Assembly (NCBI GenBank): GCA_023666945.1
Contig: JAMPAY010000010.1
Span: forward strand, 1 to 64,000
DNA: 64,000 nucleotides
DNA from: Paludibacter sp.
Lineage (GTDB): Bacteria; Bacteroidota; Bacteroidia; Bacteroidales; Paludibacteraceae
Direction of reading: 5' to 3'
Within the stretch, counting starts at the first letter, position 1; every line of letters begins with the position of its first letter. The notes below the pieces were generated by a model. That model had not been told where the DNA came from, did not search any database, and was given only the letters and a program-made list of their open reading frames with translations. Positions 15,705-24,174 of this stretch are shown piece by piece. A program made the position numbers and the translations under genes.

Positions 15705-16651
15705 CCTATTTTTTTGCCTATCGTTATTGTTCTCTCTCCTCCCGATGATGAAAAGGCGACCTCTGTGGCGACTACATAGTAGATGCCGTTCTTGTGCGGG
15801 TATTCGCTATCGCGCAGTGCTACTTGATAGGCAGGTTCGCAGAATGGAATAAGCCACCCCGTAAAACTACCTTCAAAGCCTGTATATACCACCAATGCCA
15901 ATTCTTCCTCTGCACGCTTACGCAGACTGGCGATATCGGTTACACCATACACCTTGACGCTGCGTTTCTCACCACCCGCCTTGCCTATGTTGGTCTTTAT
16001 GCGCTTGCCGTCTTTGCCCACACCTTCCACCTCCACCAGATACTTACGCTCATCCGCCCGCTTGTAGAGAAGTTGACTGCGTTCTATATTCATGGCGAAA
16101 TCATAAATCACCGGCTGCGAGTTCGTTATTGCGCTATACTGCGGATGACAGTGAAGTGTGGTGTCCTTGAAATAGATGTTTGCTTTGGTCTCGTCCTGCA
16201 CTTTCTTGAGTACATCCCATGCCGTAGCATTACGGATAACGAATTTATCGTAACTGAACTCATAATCACATACAACAGAATAGTTGCGATCCACTTCTTG
16301 CGCCACTTTCTGAAGAAGCGTCTTCACCGTGATATTCTTATGCTCTTTGTCTGCCAGTTCTTTGCGGAAGCAATAGAGAGCATCTTCACACTCCAAGGTA
16401 ATCTTGGCATCGTCCGTTTGAATAGTTTTCAAATACCCTTTGAACTCCGTTTTAAGGTCGCCGTTGTAGCCAAGACATATCACTACTTCATCCCCTTCCT
16501 GCAACCTACTTTCCACATCCAAGGCATGATTGATGTAAGTGGCGGGAAGAATGATGGTCGCCGTGTCGGAGAGTGTTTCCACACTCTTGCGCACCTTCAC
16601 ACTATCCAGCGCCCCCAAACGATAACCTCCTATTTGTATGTCGTATTCCAT
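15701..16651 (-). CDS. baseplate hub protein, gpD-like (Mu gp44)
   Basis: A 316-residue protein (or 319 from ATG 16660). The N-terminal part (GALDSVKVRKSVETLSDTATIILP) matches phage late control protein D / T4 gp27-like hub proteins. A middle part with VIRNATAWDVLKKVQDETKANIYF and a C-terminal strand region ending FSSSGGERTITIGKKIG follow. The hub trimer connects tube and spike. Order DUF6046 - hub - spike - wedge is that of Mu gp43-gp45. AAGGA upstream is spaced better for the second ATG. Confidence 0.8.
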   Translation of the reverse strand: MEYDIQIGGYRLGALDSVKVRKSVETLSDTATIILPATYINHALDVESRLQEGDEVVICLGYNGDLKTEFKGYLKTIQTDDAKITLECEDALYCFRKELADKEHKNITVKTLLQKVAQEVDRNYSVVCDYEFSYDKFVIRNATAWDVLKKVQDETKANIYFKDTTLHCHPQYSAITNSQPVIYDFAMNIERSQLLYKRADERKYLVEVEGVGKDGKRIKTNIGKAGGEKRSVKVYGVTDIASLRKRAEEELALVVYTGFEGSFTGWLIPFCEPAYQVALRDSEYPHKNGIYYVVATEVAFSSSGGERTITIGKKIG

Positions 16652-16664
16652 GGTCAGCATATCC

Positions 16665-17228
16665 TTATCGTGCTATTAGTAGTTGTTCCTCGTTGAAGTC
16701 ATCGCTTGTCGCTCTGATGGTAAAGAGTTGGTTCTCCATACCCTTGGTGAAGGGAAACTCGTAACTCTCTATGGCTATGCGTCTGATGTTAAATGGCGTA
16801 AAGATAGGCGATTCTACCATCACGGCTTTACGCCCTTCACAATAGGCACGCAGCATCTGTATATCCTCCTCCGGAAGGTATCCTGCTTCGCAACCCATAA
16901 AGATACCCGATATGGTAATGTCATAGTCATCTTGACTCCACAGTTCTTTTACTGTGCCGCGTCGCTCGTTGTCATTGGCTGATACCTTCAGCACACTACG
17001 CTTGACGATGTTGTTGCGCGAAGAGATAGCCACAATAGGATCTATCGGGAAGTACCACCATGCGGTCTCGCTCTCCCATTTTATCTTGAGCGGACACACA
17101 TGAGGTGCCGCCAACACTTCTGCCATCGTAGGACGCTGCGCGGCATCCTCTTCGTAACGCTCTACCACCCCGGGGTGATTCAACCAATAAGGGGGCAGGG
17201 ATATAGGTTGGGCAATGTTGATAAACAT
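16665..17228 (-). CDS. DUF6046 phage tail protein (Mu gp43 / gpU position)
   Basis: A 187-residue protein. The segment WYFPIDPIVAISSRNNIVKRSVLK followed by GTVKELWSQDDYDITISGIF is characteristic of DUF6046 proteins in Bacteroidetes contractile-tailed phages. Position between tape measure and hub equals Mu gp43 or P2 gpU-like tail assembly proteins. It probably links the distal tube to the hub; that role is inferred. Confidence 0.7.
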   Translation of the reverse strand: MFINIAQPISLPPYWLNHPGVVERYEEDAAQRPTMAEVLAAPHVCPLKIKWESETAWWYFPIDPIVAISSRNNIVKRSVLKVSANDNERRGTVKELWSQDDYDITISGIFMGCEAGYLPEEDIQMLRAYCEGRKAVMVESPIFTPFNIRRIAIESYEFPFTKGMENQLFTIRATSDDFNEEQLLIAR

Positions 17229-17229
17229 A

Positions 17230-18999
17230 TTAACTGATGCTTGATTGTGCCATATTCAATACACGGAACATCACTTCGGCCATGGTGCGTTCCATCTCTT
17301 CTTTCTTTTCTGTCAGTGTGCCGTTGAAGTGCATACTGCCTACCAGGTCTTTGAGGTTAATCGTAACATGCGTGCTGCGTGTGCCACCTGTCGCCACGGC
17401 TTCCGTACTCTTGGTCGTTTGTGTTCCAATACCACTTTGTGAGTTGTGTGCATTCGTGGAAGACACGGCTGCTTGCAAAGCATTATTTGTACCCATAGCG
17501 GCTTGAGCAAAGGGTGATGTGGCTTTCTCTATGGGTTCAGGAACAATCAGATTCATTCGTTTACGCAAATCTTCTATCTTTTCCGCACCCTTGGCGGCAA
17601 GATTCCCTACTCCAGGTATCTGAGATGCCAGTTCTAATAGTTGTTGTACAGGCATCAATAACGCATCAAGGAATACTTGTCCTATACGCTTTAGACCGGA
17701 TAAGATACCACCATCTTGGAAGGCGGCTTTGATAGAGTCCCAATGTCTACGCAACGATTGTACAAGATTGATGATCATACCTAATGGTCCAAGCAATAAA
17801 GACAAGGTTGCACCCCATTCTTCGTATTTCAGAATGATGGCTGCAATAATGGCGATAAGAGCGGCTATGGCTGCTATGACCAGTCCTATGGGATTTGCCG
17901 ACATCACGGCATTCAAAATGGCTTGTGCACCCGACCACAGATGGGTCGCAATAGTAGCCAGTTTCTCCTGAATAATAAGTCTATAAAGTTGCATTTCTTG
18001 CAATAATAATGATATACGATTTATGTTACATGCTATCGTTAATGCACCTATCGCTACCATTAACGGAACGATTACCGAACTCCACTCTTGCACGACAAGG
18101 ACAGCCCTCCGAATAGCATTGAAAATTGCCGTAATGCGCGTCGTTACTGCAGACAATACAGGTAGCACTTGGTCTACTGCACTTATGGCTATATCAAGTA
18201 CACTATCCACATAAGGTTTAATCTTCTCAAAAATGCCAAAGAGTGTTTCGTTGATAGTATCCTGAAACGATGCAATCTTTCCTGCGGTTGTACCTGCAGC
18301 CTTGTCTATGGCTTGATAGAACAATCCTCCTTCCGATGTAGCATGGGCAAAGGCTTGTGCCACCATATCCGCAGAGATTTGTCCTTTGGACATTTCATCT
18401 TTGAGTACACTGATACTCTTGCCTGTCATCCGGCTTATCTCGTTTAAGGGATTGAAACCTGCGTTAATCATTTGCAATAGGTCTTGTCCCATCAGTTTTC
18501 CTGTCGATGACATCTGCGAAAAAGCCAGTGTAAGCGACTGCATTTTTTGCTTATCCCCCATAGCAATGTCGCCAATCTGTTGGAGCACCTTAAACGATTT
18601 CTCACCTGAAATACCAAACGACATCATCGTCTTTTGGGCATCTATCAAACCTGCTTTATCATAAGGAGTTTCCTTGCCATATTTGGCAATCTTTTGATAC
18701 ATATCTTCGGCTGCCTCTGCATTGCCCTGAAACAGAGTAGTTAGGTTCATCTTCTGCAACTCACCTTCAGAACCAACACTGACCACTTTCTCAAGTGAAG
18801 AGTAAAGTTTACCAATAGTATTTTGAGTAGCCTGAAAAAGATTGTTTACAGCAAATGCTGCATCGTTGATTCTATCGAATACCCTTTTTGTCTGTTTTCC
18901 AGTAAGGTTTACTTTGTTAAGGGCAGCATCTATTTGGGCAATACCTTTATAGATATTACCATCCAAATTGATTGTAAAATTGATATTCTTGTCTGCCAT
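17230..18999 (-). CDS. tail tape measure protein
   Basis: A 589-residue protein. The N-terminal ~300 residues hold the tape-measure core, including ETPYDKAGLIDAQKTMMSFG, KQKMQSLTLAFSQMSSTGKLMGQDLLQMINAGFNP and TAGKIASFQDTINETL. Hydrophobic helices at ~300-420 include runs of Ile and Ala, and the C-terminus is Thr/Ser-rich. It sets tail length and enters the membrane during DNA injection. At 589 residues it is short, so the tail is expected to be short (by the usual ~1.5 angstrom per residue rule). It is separated from the chaperone gene by the oppositely oriented gene at 19090. Confidence 0.9.
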   Translation of the reverse strand: MADKNINFTINLDGNIYKGIAQIDAALNKVNLTGKQTKRVFDRINDAAFAVNNLFQATQNTIGKLYSSLEKVVSVGSEGELQKMNLTTLFQGNAEAAEDMYQKIAKYGKETPYDKAGLIDAQKTMMSFGISGEKSFKVLQQIGDIAMGDKQKMQSLTLAFSQMSSTGKLMGQDLLQMINAGFNPLNEISRMTGKSISVLKDEMSKGQISADMVAQAFAHATSEGGLFYQAIDKAAGTTAGKIASFQDTINETLFGIFEKIKPYVDSVLDIAISAVDQVLPVLSAVTTRITAIFNAIRRAVLVVQEWSSVIVPLMVAIGALTIACNINRISLLLQEMQLYRLIIQEKLATIATHLWSGAQAILNAVMSANPIGLVIAAIAALIAIIAAIILKYEEWGATLSLLLGPLGMIINLVQSLRRHWDSIKAAFQDGGILSGLKRIGQVFLDALLMPVQQLLELASQIPGVGNLAAKGAEKIEDLRKRMNLIVPEPIEKATSPFAQAAMGTNNALQAAVSSTNAHNSQSGIGTQTTKSTEAVATGGTRSTHVTINLKDLVGSMHFNGTLTEKKEEMERTMAEVMFRVLNMAQSSIS

Positions 19000-19054
19000 A
19001 ATCTTCGTAAAAGTGGGTTTTTCAATAAAAATGCAATTTTTTATACATTAAAAT

Positions 19055-19085
19055 TTTGCCGTATCAATTATTTTCTGTATCTTTG
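19055..19085 (+). promoter_or_regulatory. promoter of the antisense membrane-protein gene
   Basis: TTTG (19055-19058), 19 bp, TATCTTTG (19078-19085): a full Bacteroidetes housekeeping promoter on the strand opposite to the late operon. The next ATG begins five bases after the -7 box, so the mRNA may be leaderless. Confidence 0.7.
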
Positions 19086-19089
19086 CCAC

Positions 19090-19350
19090 ATGCTAAAGGA
19101 TTTACTCATCATATTATTGGTACTTGCCAGTCCATTTATACTCCTTGTGATTATCGCTGATTTATCTGCAGTCTACCTGATAATTACAGGCAAACACAAG
19201 TCGCCAGAGATCCAAGCCAAGATAGCAGAGAAGAAGAAACGGGATGCCGAGAAGAAAGAGCGAAAGATGGAGCAGGAGATACAAAAAGCCGCAAAAAATC
19301 CGTCTGGTGGTTTTAGGTATCCTTCACCTCTCAATAGGTATGTGAGGTAA
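19090..19350 (+). CDS. small membrane protein, counter-oriented accessory gene
   Basis: An 86-residue protein. An N-terminal transmembrane segment (LLIILLVLASPFILLVIIADLSAVYLII, possibly a hairpin) is followed by a strongly basic/acidic helix rich in Lys, Glu and Ala (residues ~43-72). It is inserted between the tail chaperone and the tape measure gene on the opposite strand with its own promoter, the hallmark of a lysogen-expressed moron. A superinfection-exclusion role is possible but unsupported by any recognised domain. Confidence 0.65.
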   Translation: MLKDLLIILLVLASPFILLVIIADLSAVYLIITGKHKSPEIQAKIAEKKKRDAEKKERKMEQEIQKAAKNPSGGFRYPSPLNRYVR

Positions 19351-19361
19351 AAACATTGTAC

Positions 19362-19535
19362 TTACCCCTTATTCCCCTCCGCCTCTTTCTGTCGTATCCA
19401 TTCCAATTCTCGTAAACGCATAGCCCATGCCTCATCCGTGAGGCTGTCGGGGTCGGATATGTGCATATAGTAGCGCAACTGCGCATTCACTATACGCACA
19501 TATTCTTTTTCGTGTACCTCGGCAGCCCTTACAAC
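19362..19535 (-). CDS. frame-shifted extension of the tail assembly chaperone (GT-type)
   Basis: A 57-codon open frame with no start codon of its own, beginning at the third base of the chaperone's last AAG codon (-1 frame). It encodes VVRAAEVHEKEYVRIVNAQL and ends WIRQKEAEGNKG. The overlap contains GGAAAAG directly before the shift point, close to lambda's GGGAAAG slippery site. A -1 shift would yield a chaperone-extension fusion of ~158 residues, as in the G/GT proteins of long-tailed phages. It sits in the expected place before the tape measure gene. Confidence 0.65.
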   Translation of the reverse strand, partial: VVRAAEVHEKEYVRIVNAQLRYYMHISDPDSLTDEAWAMRLRELEWIRQKEAEGNKG

Positions 19536-19834
19536 TTTTCCAGTTCTGCCTCCTTTACCTCAATCAGTTCGGCTATTTTGCTGCTCACGCTCAAAAATAG
19601 CGTATCGTTCGTCTTGATCTCATCATCACCACCAAGCCAACAATCCTGCAGAATAACCTCATTAAACTTCATCGGATTGTCCTTGGCGGCTTGAGTCGCA
19701 TAGCCTAACGCTTTTCTACTCGGTAATTTCAGATAGCACACTTTGTCACCATTCTCAGGGTCTTTCACGGTGATACGACTCACCTGACCATACTTCGCCT
19801 TCCATTCGGCAATTTGTTCTTTCGTTACTTCCAT
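19529..19834 (-). CDS. tail assembly chaperone (G-type)
   Basis: A 101-residue protein ending SKIAELIEVKEAELEKL. It follows the tube gene by 12 bases. Its ~100-residue size, with a beta-containing N-terminus (SRITVKDPENGDKVCYLKLP) and helical C-terminus, matches small tail chaperones of Mu-like phages of Bacteroidetes. Its 3' end overlaps a start-less -1 frame (19362-19535), the classical arrangement that makes two chaperone forms. Confidence 0.75.
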   Translation of the reverse strand: MEVTKEQIAEWKAKYGQVSRITVKDPENGDKVCYLKLPSRKALGYATQAAKDNPMKFNEVILQDCWLGGDDEIKTNDTLFLSVSSKIAELIEVKEAELEKL

Positions 19835-19846
19835 TGTTATATACTA

Positions 19847-20284
19847 TTAAGAGGGTAATTGATACGAGATGTCGGTGCAAATGAATGGAAGCGTTATTTC
19901 CATAAACTTATCACCTTGTTTCAGTTCTTTGGCTTCTTCCGTAAACTGTATATTATACAGCACATCGGTTATCATAGGATCTCCTTTCAGCGGATTGCCG
20001 TATGCCACCACGGCATTCAGATTCAACGACATAATACTGCTGCGTCCGCTCTGGGTGCGGGCAAACGCTTTCAGAGTCTCCAGTTCACTCTGGGTCAGCG
20101 TTATCTCACCCTCATAACTAATATTGCCTTTCTGAATACTGATAGGGCGATTGCCCTTGCCGTACAAAACCTCTTTCTCTTGTTTCTCGGTATACTTGAT
20201 GCCACGAAAACCCGTCACATCACGACCGCCCAAAATCAATGTCAAATCCGCAAACTCGTATTGACGACCATTAATCAATGCCAT
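19847..20284 (-). CDS. tail tube protein
   Basis: A 145-residue protein. GRQYEFADLTLILGGRDVTGFRGIKYTEKQEKEV and YEGEITLTQSELETL show the beta-strand-rich layout of myovirus tail tube proteins. PLKGDPMITDVLYNIQFTEEAKELKQGDKFMEITLPF forms the C-terminal half. It lies three bases downstream of the sheath gene, the universal sheath-tube order. Confidence 0.85.
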   Translation of the reverse strand: MALINGRQYEFADLTLILGGRDVTGFRGIKYTEKQEKEVLYGKGNRPISIQKGNISYEGEITLTQSELETLKAFARTQSGRSSIMSLNLNAVVAYGNPLKGDPMITDVLYNIQFTEEAKELKQGDKFMEITLPFICTDISYQLPS

Positions 20285-20287
20285 TGT

Positions 20288-21499
20288 TTATTCCTCCGTG
20301 TTAGTGGTTATGAAACCCAAATTTATATTGATATACTTCGCATAACCGTAGGGCTTCACTTGTACGGCCATATCGATACGATTCGTGGCAAGCACACGCT
20401 GAGCATAGTCGATAAAGCACTGCACACCGTTGTCCGTAGCGTCCGTCGGGTCTGTACCCAATTCGTTGTTCACACCCATCTGATTGACAATAGCAGTTAC
20501 TATTTCCGTTTCCCAACTCTTGCACATCGCTGGAATAAGCGTGCCTTCGTTCGATACGGGTATCTCGTCGTTCACATGCTCCAACATCGTTTGATAGCAA
20601 ATGCGATAGGCTTTGTCTATTGTGCGGCGACGCGCTATCGAACGGTAATCGTCCGACACTGCCGTTGCCAAACAGTCATCCGTAAAGAAATAACCACTCT
20701 TACCCGTAAAGGTACGGAAGGTGATAAAACCCTTGTTGTGCAAGGTCTCCACATCCGCATTCGACGCCTCTTGGTCGCCTATGTACACATTCTCTATGTT
20801 CAGAGCACCATCACGCACCCGACCTATATGTCGTTGCACCGGACAAGCAGCAATACGACCTGCCAATACTCCGATGGCAGCACCCTTGCTTGATCGAACC
20901 GTATCGCCTATCAGCAAACCCACACGATTATAGTTGTACTCCGTCAAATCAGCCAAATCTACAATGTGCTCGGGGCTGTAGCCATGTGCCGCCAATACCA
21001 CAAACAGAGGAGCATACAGACTGTTTGTCGCCCATTCTGCCAACGCTTGGGCTGCACGCGCTGCCGTCAATACATCCGAATCCAAACCATCCTTCATCGT
21101 GGCTTGGTAGCCTTCGCCCGGTGCATATGCTACGGCTAAACAACGCAGACGACCATTCGCTTGCTCTATCAAACGCTTAGCATACTCACCATTCACATCC
21201 ACCACCTCCGATGGTTTCACCGTGTTCGATACACCATACAGCCATAGTTCAGCACCTTCGCCTGCTTGAGCATAAAACGCACGAACTTGCTCATAGAGAT
21301 ACGCATTCGCATCATCCGACGCTGACGATATACCCAAATCACGCAAACCATCCAAACGGTACAGAATATAAGGCTTGCATAACTCCAACTTACCTGCAAC
21401 AGGACTTGCCGTACATACCAACCCCACTACACTATCCGCACTCTCGCTCACACTTCCCAACGCACCGTTGGAAAAATCAATTTTTACATAAGGTAACAT
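20288..21499 (-). CDS. contractile tail sheath protein
   Basis: A 403-residue protein. Its order after the capsid gene and before the tube, its length and its domain layout match DUF2586-type sheaths: an N-terminal handshake strand (MLPYVKIDFSNGALG), a mixed core with AEWATNSLYAPLFVVLAAHGY, GKSGYFFTDDCLATAVSDDYRSIARRRTIDKAYR and a C-terminal strand (YGYAKYININLGF). It contracts to drive the tube through the envelope. Confidence 0.85.
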   Translation of the reverse strand: MLPYVKIDFSNGALGSVSESADSVVGLVCTASPVAGKLELCKPYILYRLDGLRDLGISSASDDANAYLYEQVRAFYAQAGEGAELWLYGVSNTVKPSEVVDVNGEYAKRLIEQANGRLRCLAVAYAPGEGYQATMKDGLDSDVLTAARAAQALAEWATNSLYAPLFVVLAAHGYSPEHIVDLADLTEYNYNRVGLLIGDTVRSSKGAAIGVLAGRIAACPVQRHIGRVRDGALNIENVYIGDQEASNADVETLHNKGFITFRTFTGKSGYFFTDDCLATAVSDDYRSIARRRTIDKAYRICYQTMLEHVNDEIPVSNEGTLIPAMCKSWETEIVTAIVNQMGVNNELGTDPTDATDNGVQCFIDYAQRVLATNRIDMAVQVKPYGYAKYININLGFITTNTEE

Positions 21500-21531
21500 A
21501 TCCGTTCTTATCTTTTTATTGTTTCTACTCT

Positions 21532-22572
21532 TTATCCTTCTATATCACTCACAATAGCACCGATAGCCTCGTTCCTGAGCGGAAGGCAAATGAAGTAATG
21601 ACGCAGATTATAACGCCACTCTTGGTGCTGCGTGTCGGGCTCATCAATATACGCCTTGGTCTCACCCGTGGCTTTCATCATACGAGGCGCGTAGAATGCC
21701 ACCGATGCCGTGCGGGCTGCGTCCGTAGAGGCTGCACCATATGCCATTTTTTTCTTCGTCGAAGCATCAAACTGAGGACAATCTACATACTCATATATCT
21801 CAAAACCGTACTGGTTGGCTATCGCGCCCGTTGTCGTGTTGTTATAACGATTGGCAAAACTCTTGTCTTCCAGCAGCAAGTCGTTCACATGCTCAGGACA
21901 TAACACCAACACACGACCCTGCACTGGCACTTTCAACGCATCAAATTTCGCCTTCAACGCAATCAGATCTGCCACCACCAAGCGTTTACGCATACCATCT
22001 GCCGCACCGCTGGTAACCAACACGGGAGTTTTCTTACTATCCTCTGTCGGTGCCAAAGCATGCAAAGCACGAGCGTACTTCTCAGCATCCACCACCTCAC
22101 GATGACGATCAATCACACTACCCATCTTATCATAACTCAAACCACGAGCCTCATCATCTGTTACATTCGTGGCTTTCGTCTGATACTTATCCAAACCAAT
22201 CGCTTTGTTCGCATCAGACAAACTCTCTACACCTATCGGATACGAGGTGTTATTCACCAATACTGTCGGATCGCCACCCAAATCCACAAAGTTGATCGTG
22301 TTATTACCTGCCACCTGAGCATCAAAAGAACGAATCTTGTTCAGCCAACCCAAAGAGGATACACTGTTACGAAACGACTTGATCGTCTCACCTGTCCATA
22401 TCTCGGCATACAAACCCACACGCAAACCACCAATCCCCAACAAAGGAGACACAAACGCCAACAGGTTCATACACAACATACCAATAACCGGGGCCACGCC
22501 TACAATGGCACACAAACCACCACCCATAACGCAGTTCAATACAACTGCCAATACATTAAAATGCTTTTTCAT
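21532..22572 (-). CDS. major capsid protein
   Basis: A 346-residue protein. Residues 1-50 are strongly hydrophobic with several Gly/Val/Leu runs. GLYAEIWTGETIKSFRNSVSSLGWLNKIRSFD follows, then an HK97-like core with GRVLVLCPEHVNDLLLEDKSFANRYNNTTTGAIANQYGFEIYEY, and a C-terminus with FYAPRMMKATGETKAY. It is placed between protease/scaffold and sheath. The hydrophobic N-terminus is unusual for a capsid protein and may be removed by the prohead protease. Confidence 0.75.
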   Translation of the reverse strand: MKKHFNVLAVVLNCVMGGGLCAIVGVAPVIGMLCMNLLAFVSPLLGIGGLRVGLYAEIWTGETIKSFRNSVSSLGWLNKIRSFDAQVAGNNTINFVDLGGDPTVLVNNTSYPIGVESLSDANKAIGLDKYQTKATNVTDDEARGLSYDKMGSVIDRHREVVDAEKYARALHALAPTEDSKKTPVLVTSGAADGMRKRLVVADLIALKAKFDALKVPVQGRVLVLCPEHVNDLLLEDKSFANRYNNTTTGAIANQYGFEIYEYVDCPQFDASTKKKMAYGAASTDAARTASVAFYAPRMMKATGETKAYIDEPDTQHQEWRYNLRHYFICLPLRNEAIGAIVSDIEG

Positions 22573-22609
22573 TTTCTATAAATAATAATGTTAGTTCTTA
22601 CATCTGATT

Positions 22610-23560
22610 TCAATCATTCACCGGCGCAATACCATATTCTGCTTTATACAACTGATTGTATAGTGCGGAGTTTTCTGCACGCAATTGCGCTATCTTATCT
22701 GACGGTACATCACGCAATGTTTTGTAACCACTATCGATAGAGGTCGGCTCAATAATGCTGCTTGGGCGTACTGCCGGATGCATCAGTTCCAAAGTCTTCT
22801 GTAGTGTTTCCAAACCTACTTGTTTGCCCAGTGACACAAAGTGGTCTTTTTTATCCGTCGTGATACGCTGCAATTGAATCGCATGATCTACTGCACCAAC
22901 GATCGCATCTTCTTTTTGCTGTTCTATCTCAGAACGAAGTTCTACTGAAGAAGCCGCTTCCGCTTGCAAATTACCAATGGCGGTCAAAACTTCTGCTTCG
23001 CTGGCATGCTCCGCCAGACCTAATTTCAAAGCAATTGCTTTCATTTGATAAGTATTTAATTGTTGTTTAATTGGTTGTATTGTATCTATCCCCTCTGTAT
23101 CGGATAGTTTTATCATTTTCCCATTCTCATATAGCACAAGCGCGTCATCGTTCGCACCCATGTCTACGATGCTCACTTCACGCAATTTACACTTCGTAAC
23201 GGTTGCTCGTCTCTGACCTTGTACTAATACTTCAGGAGCATCGCTCTGTTCTATTACATCAAGACCGGCTGACACCATTTTTAAGATACCCGCATCCCAT
23301 TTCGCTTTTACCTTTTGGGCGAACTCATCCTGATCATCAAACACCGGTGTACCAATCAGATTGTCGCCTTCTATACGCAGATTTTCAATACGCCCCAAGG
23401 GCATGACCTCATCGGTCGTACCACGCCATGGACGCATGTGCATCCATAGGAGTATTGGGTTGCGCTGATATTGTGTAAGGTCAATGCCACTTGTAAGAAC
23501 GCGAAAACCATAAGAGTTCAAAGTGGAGTTACTAATTATTACTTCTTTTGACATATTCAT
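22610..23560 (-). CDS. prohead protease with C-terminal scaffold region
   Basis: A 316-residue protein. Residues ~1-150 match HK97-type prohead serine proteases: ISNSTLNSYGFRVLTSGIDL, the catalytic-His region PILLWMHMRPWRG, and KMVSAGLDVI holding the Ser of the VSxG type. The rest is a helical scaffold-like region (residues ~170-290), as in Mu gpI/Z where the scaffold is the 3' part of the protease. It is the first gene of the leftward late operon. Either ATG at 23560 or 23554 is possible; both lie just downstream of the -7 box. Confidence 0.8.
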   Translation of the reverse strand: MNMSKEVIISNSTLNSYGFRVLTSGIDLTQYQRNPILLWMHMRPWRGTTDEVMPLGRIENLRIEGDNLIGTPVFDDQDEFAQKVKAKWDAGILKMVSAGLDVIEQSDAPEVLVQGQRRATVTKCKLREVSIVDMGANDDALVLYENGKMIKLSDTEGIDTIQPIKQQLNTYQMKAIALKLGLAEHASEAEVLTAIGNLQAEAASSVELRSEIEQQKEDAIVGAVDHAIQLQRITTDKKDHFVSLGKQVGLETLQKTLELMHPAVRPSSIIEPTSIDSGYKTLRDVPSDKIAQLRAENSALYNQLYKAEYGIAPVND

Positions 23561-23574
23561 TGCTGATTTTTGTG

Positions 23575-23694
23575 CAAAAGTACTCGTATATTCAGCCCGT
23601 TCCAAAGAAATGTCCAACCCTTAAAAAGAACCATCCAAGCCCCAAACAACTCTTTGAATGCCCTACTAAAATAAACTACTTTTGCATGCAAAAG
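23575..23694. promoter_or_regulatory. divergent late promoters with palindrome
   Basis: Minus strand: TTTG (CAAA at 23603-23606), 20 bp, TACTTTTG (23582-23575). Plus strand: TTTG (23653-23656), 20 bp, TACTTTTG (23677-23684). The plus -7 box lies in a perfect 16-bp palindrome CTTTTGCATGCAAAAG (23679-23694), and the minus one in TTTTG-CA-CAAAA. Both late operons thus start here. Near-consensus promoters imply that they must be repressed in the lysogen, and the palindromes are operator candidates, although TTTGC is also part of the promoter consensus. Confidence 0.7.
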
Positions 23695-23710
23695 AGCAAT
23701 TAACTACATT

Positions 23711-24172
23711 ATGGCAAAGAAAGAGTTAGAACAAAATCAAAGAAAGGAATTAGCCCGTATGTACTACATGCAGGGCGACACACAAAAAGAAATCGCTGAA
23801 AAAATAGGGGTGAGTCGTAACACCATCTCGGCATGGGTTCGCGATGGACAATGGGACAGTTTGCGTGCTGCAAAGACTATAACACGCAAGGAACTCGTAA
23901 ATAAGATGCTACTGCAGATTGATGAGAAACTAGAGAGTAAAGAGTGGACTGCGGATGAAATAAGTAAAGCAGCATCTGCAGTAGAGAAATTGGACAAACA
24001 GACCAACATTGTTACCATTATAGAGGTCTTCACATATTATAATCAATGGTTAATTGCGCGCATGAATTTAGACCCTGAATTGACGCCCGAATTAGTCAAG
24101 ACAATGAATCGTTATCAAGACCTTTTCATCGGAGAACGCTTGAATAGTATTAACATCACGGCTGCAGAGTAA
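23711..24172 (+). CDS. terminase small subunit (HTH type)
   Basis: A 153-residue protein. The N-terminal helix-turn-helix (RKELARMYYMQGDTQKEIAEKIGVSRNTISAWVRDGQW) matches DUF1804/Nu1-like terminase small subunits of Mu-like phages. A helical C-terminal half follows. It recognises phage DNA for packaging. It is the first gene of the rightward late operon, with the large subunit starting three bases after its stop. Confidence 0.8.
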   Translation: MAKKELEQNQRKELARMYYMQGDTQKEIAEKIGVSRNTISAWVRDGQWDSLRAAKTITRKELVNKMLLQIDEKLESKEWTADEISKAASAVEKLDKQTNIVTIIEVFTYYNQWLIARMNLDPELTPELVKTMNRYQDLFIGERLNSINITAAE

Positions 24173-24174
24173 CT

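Noticed and set aside
21211..22585. long plus-strand ORFs opposite sheath and capsid genes
   Set aside because: Rich in Thr, His, Pro and Asn with no domain; mirror frames of well-supported genes.
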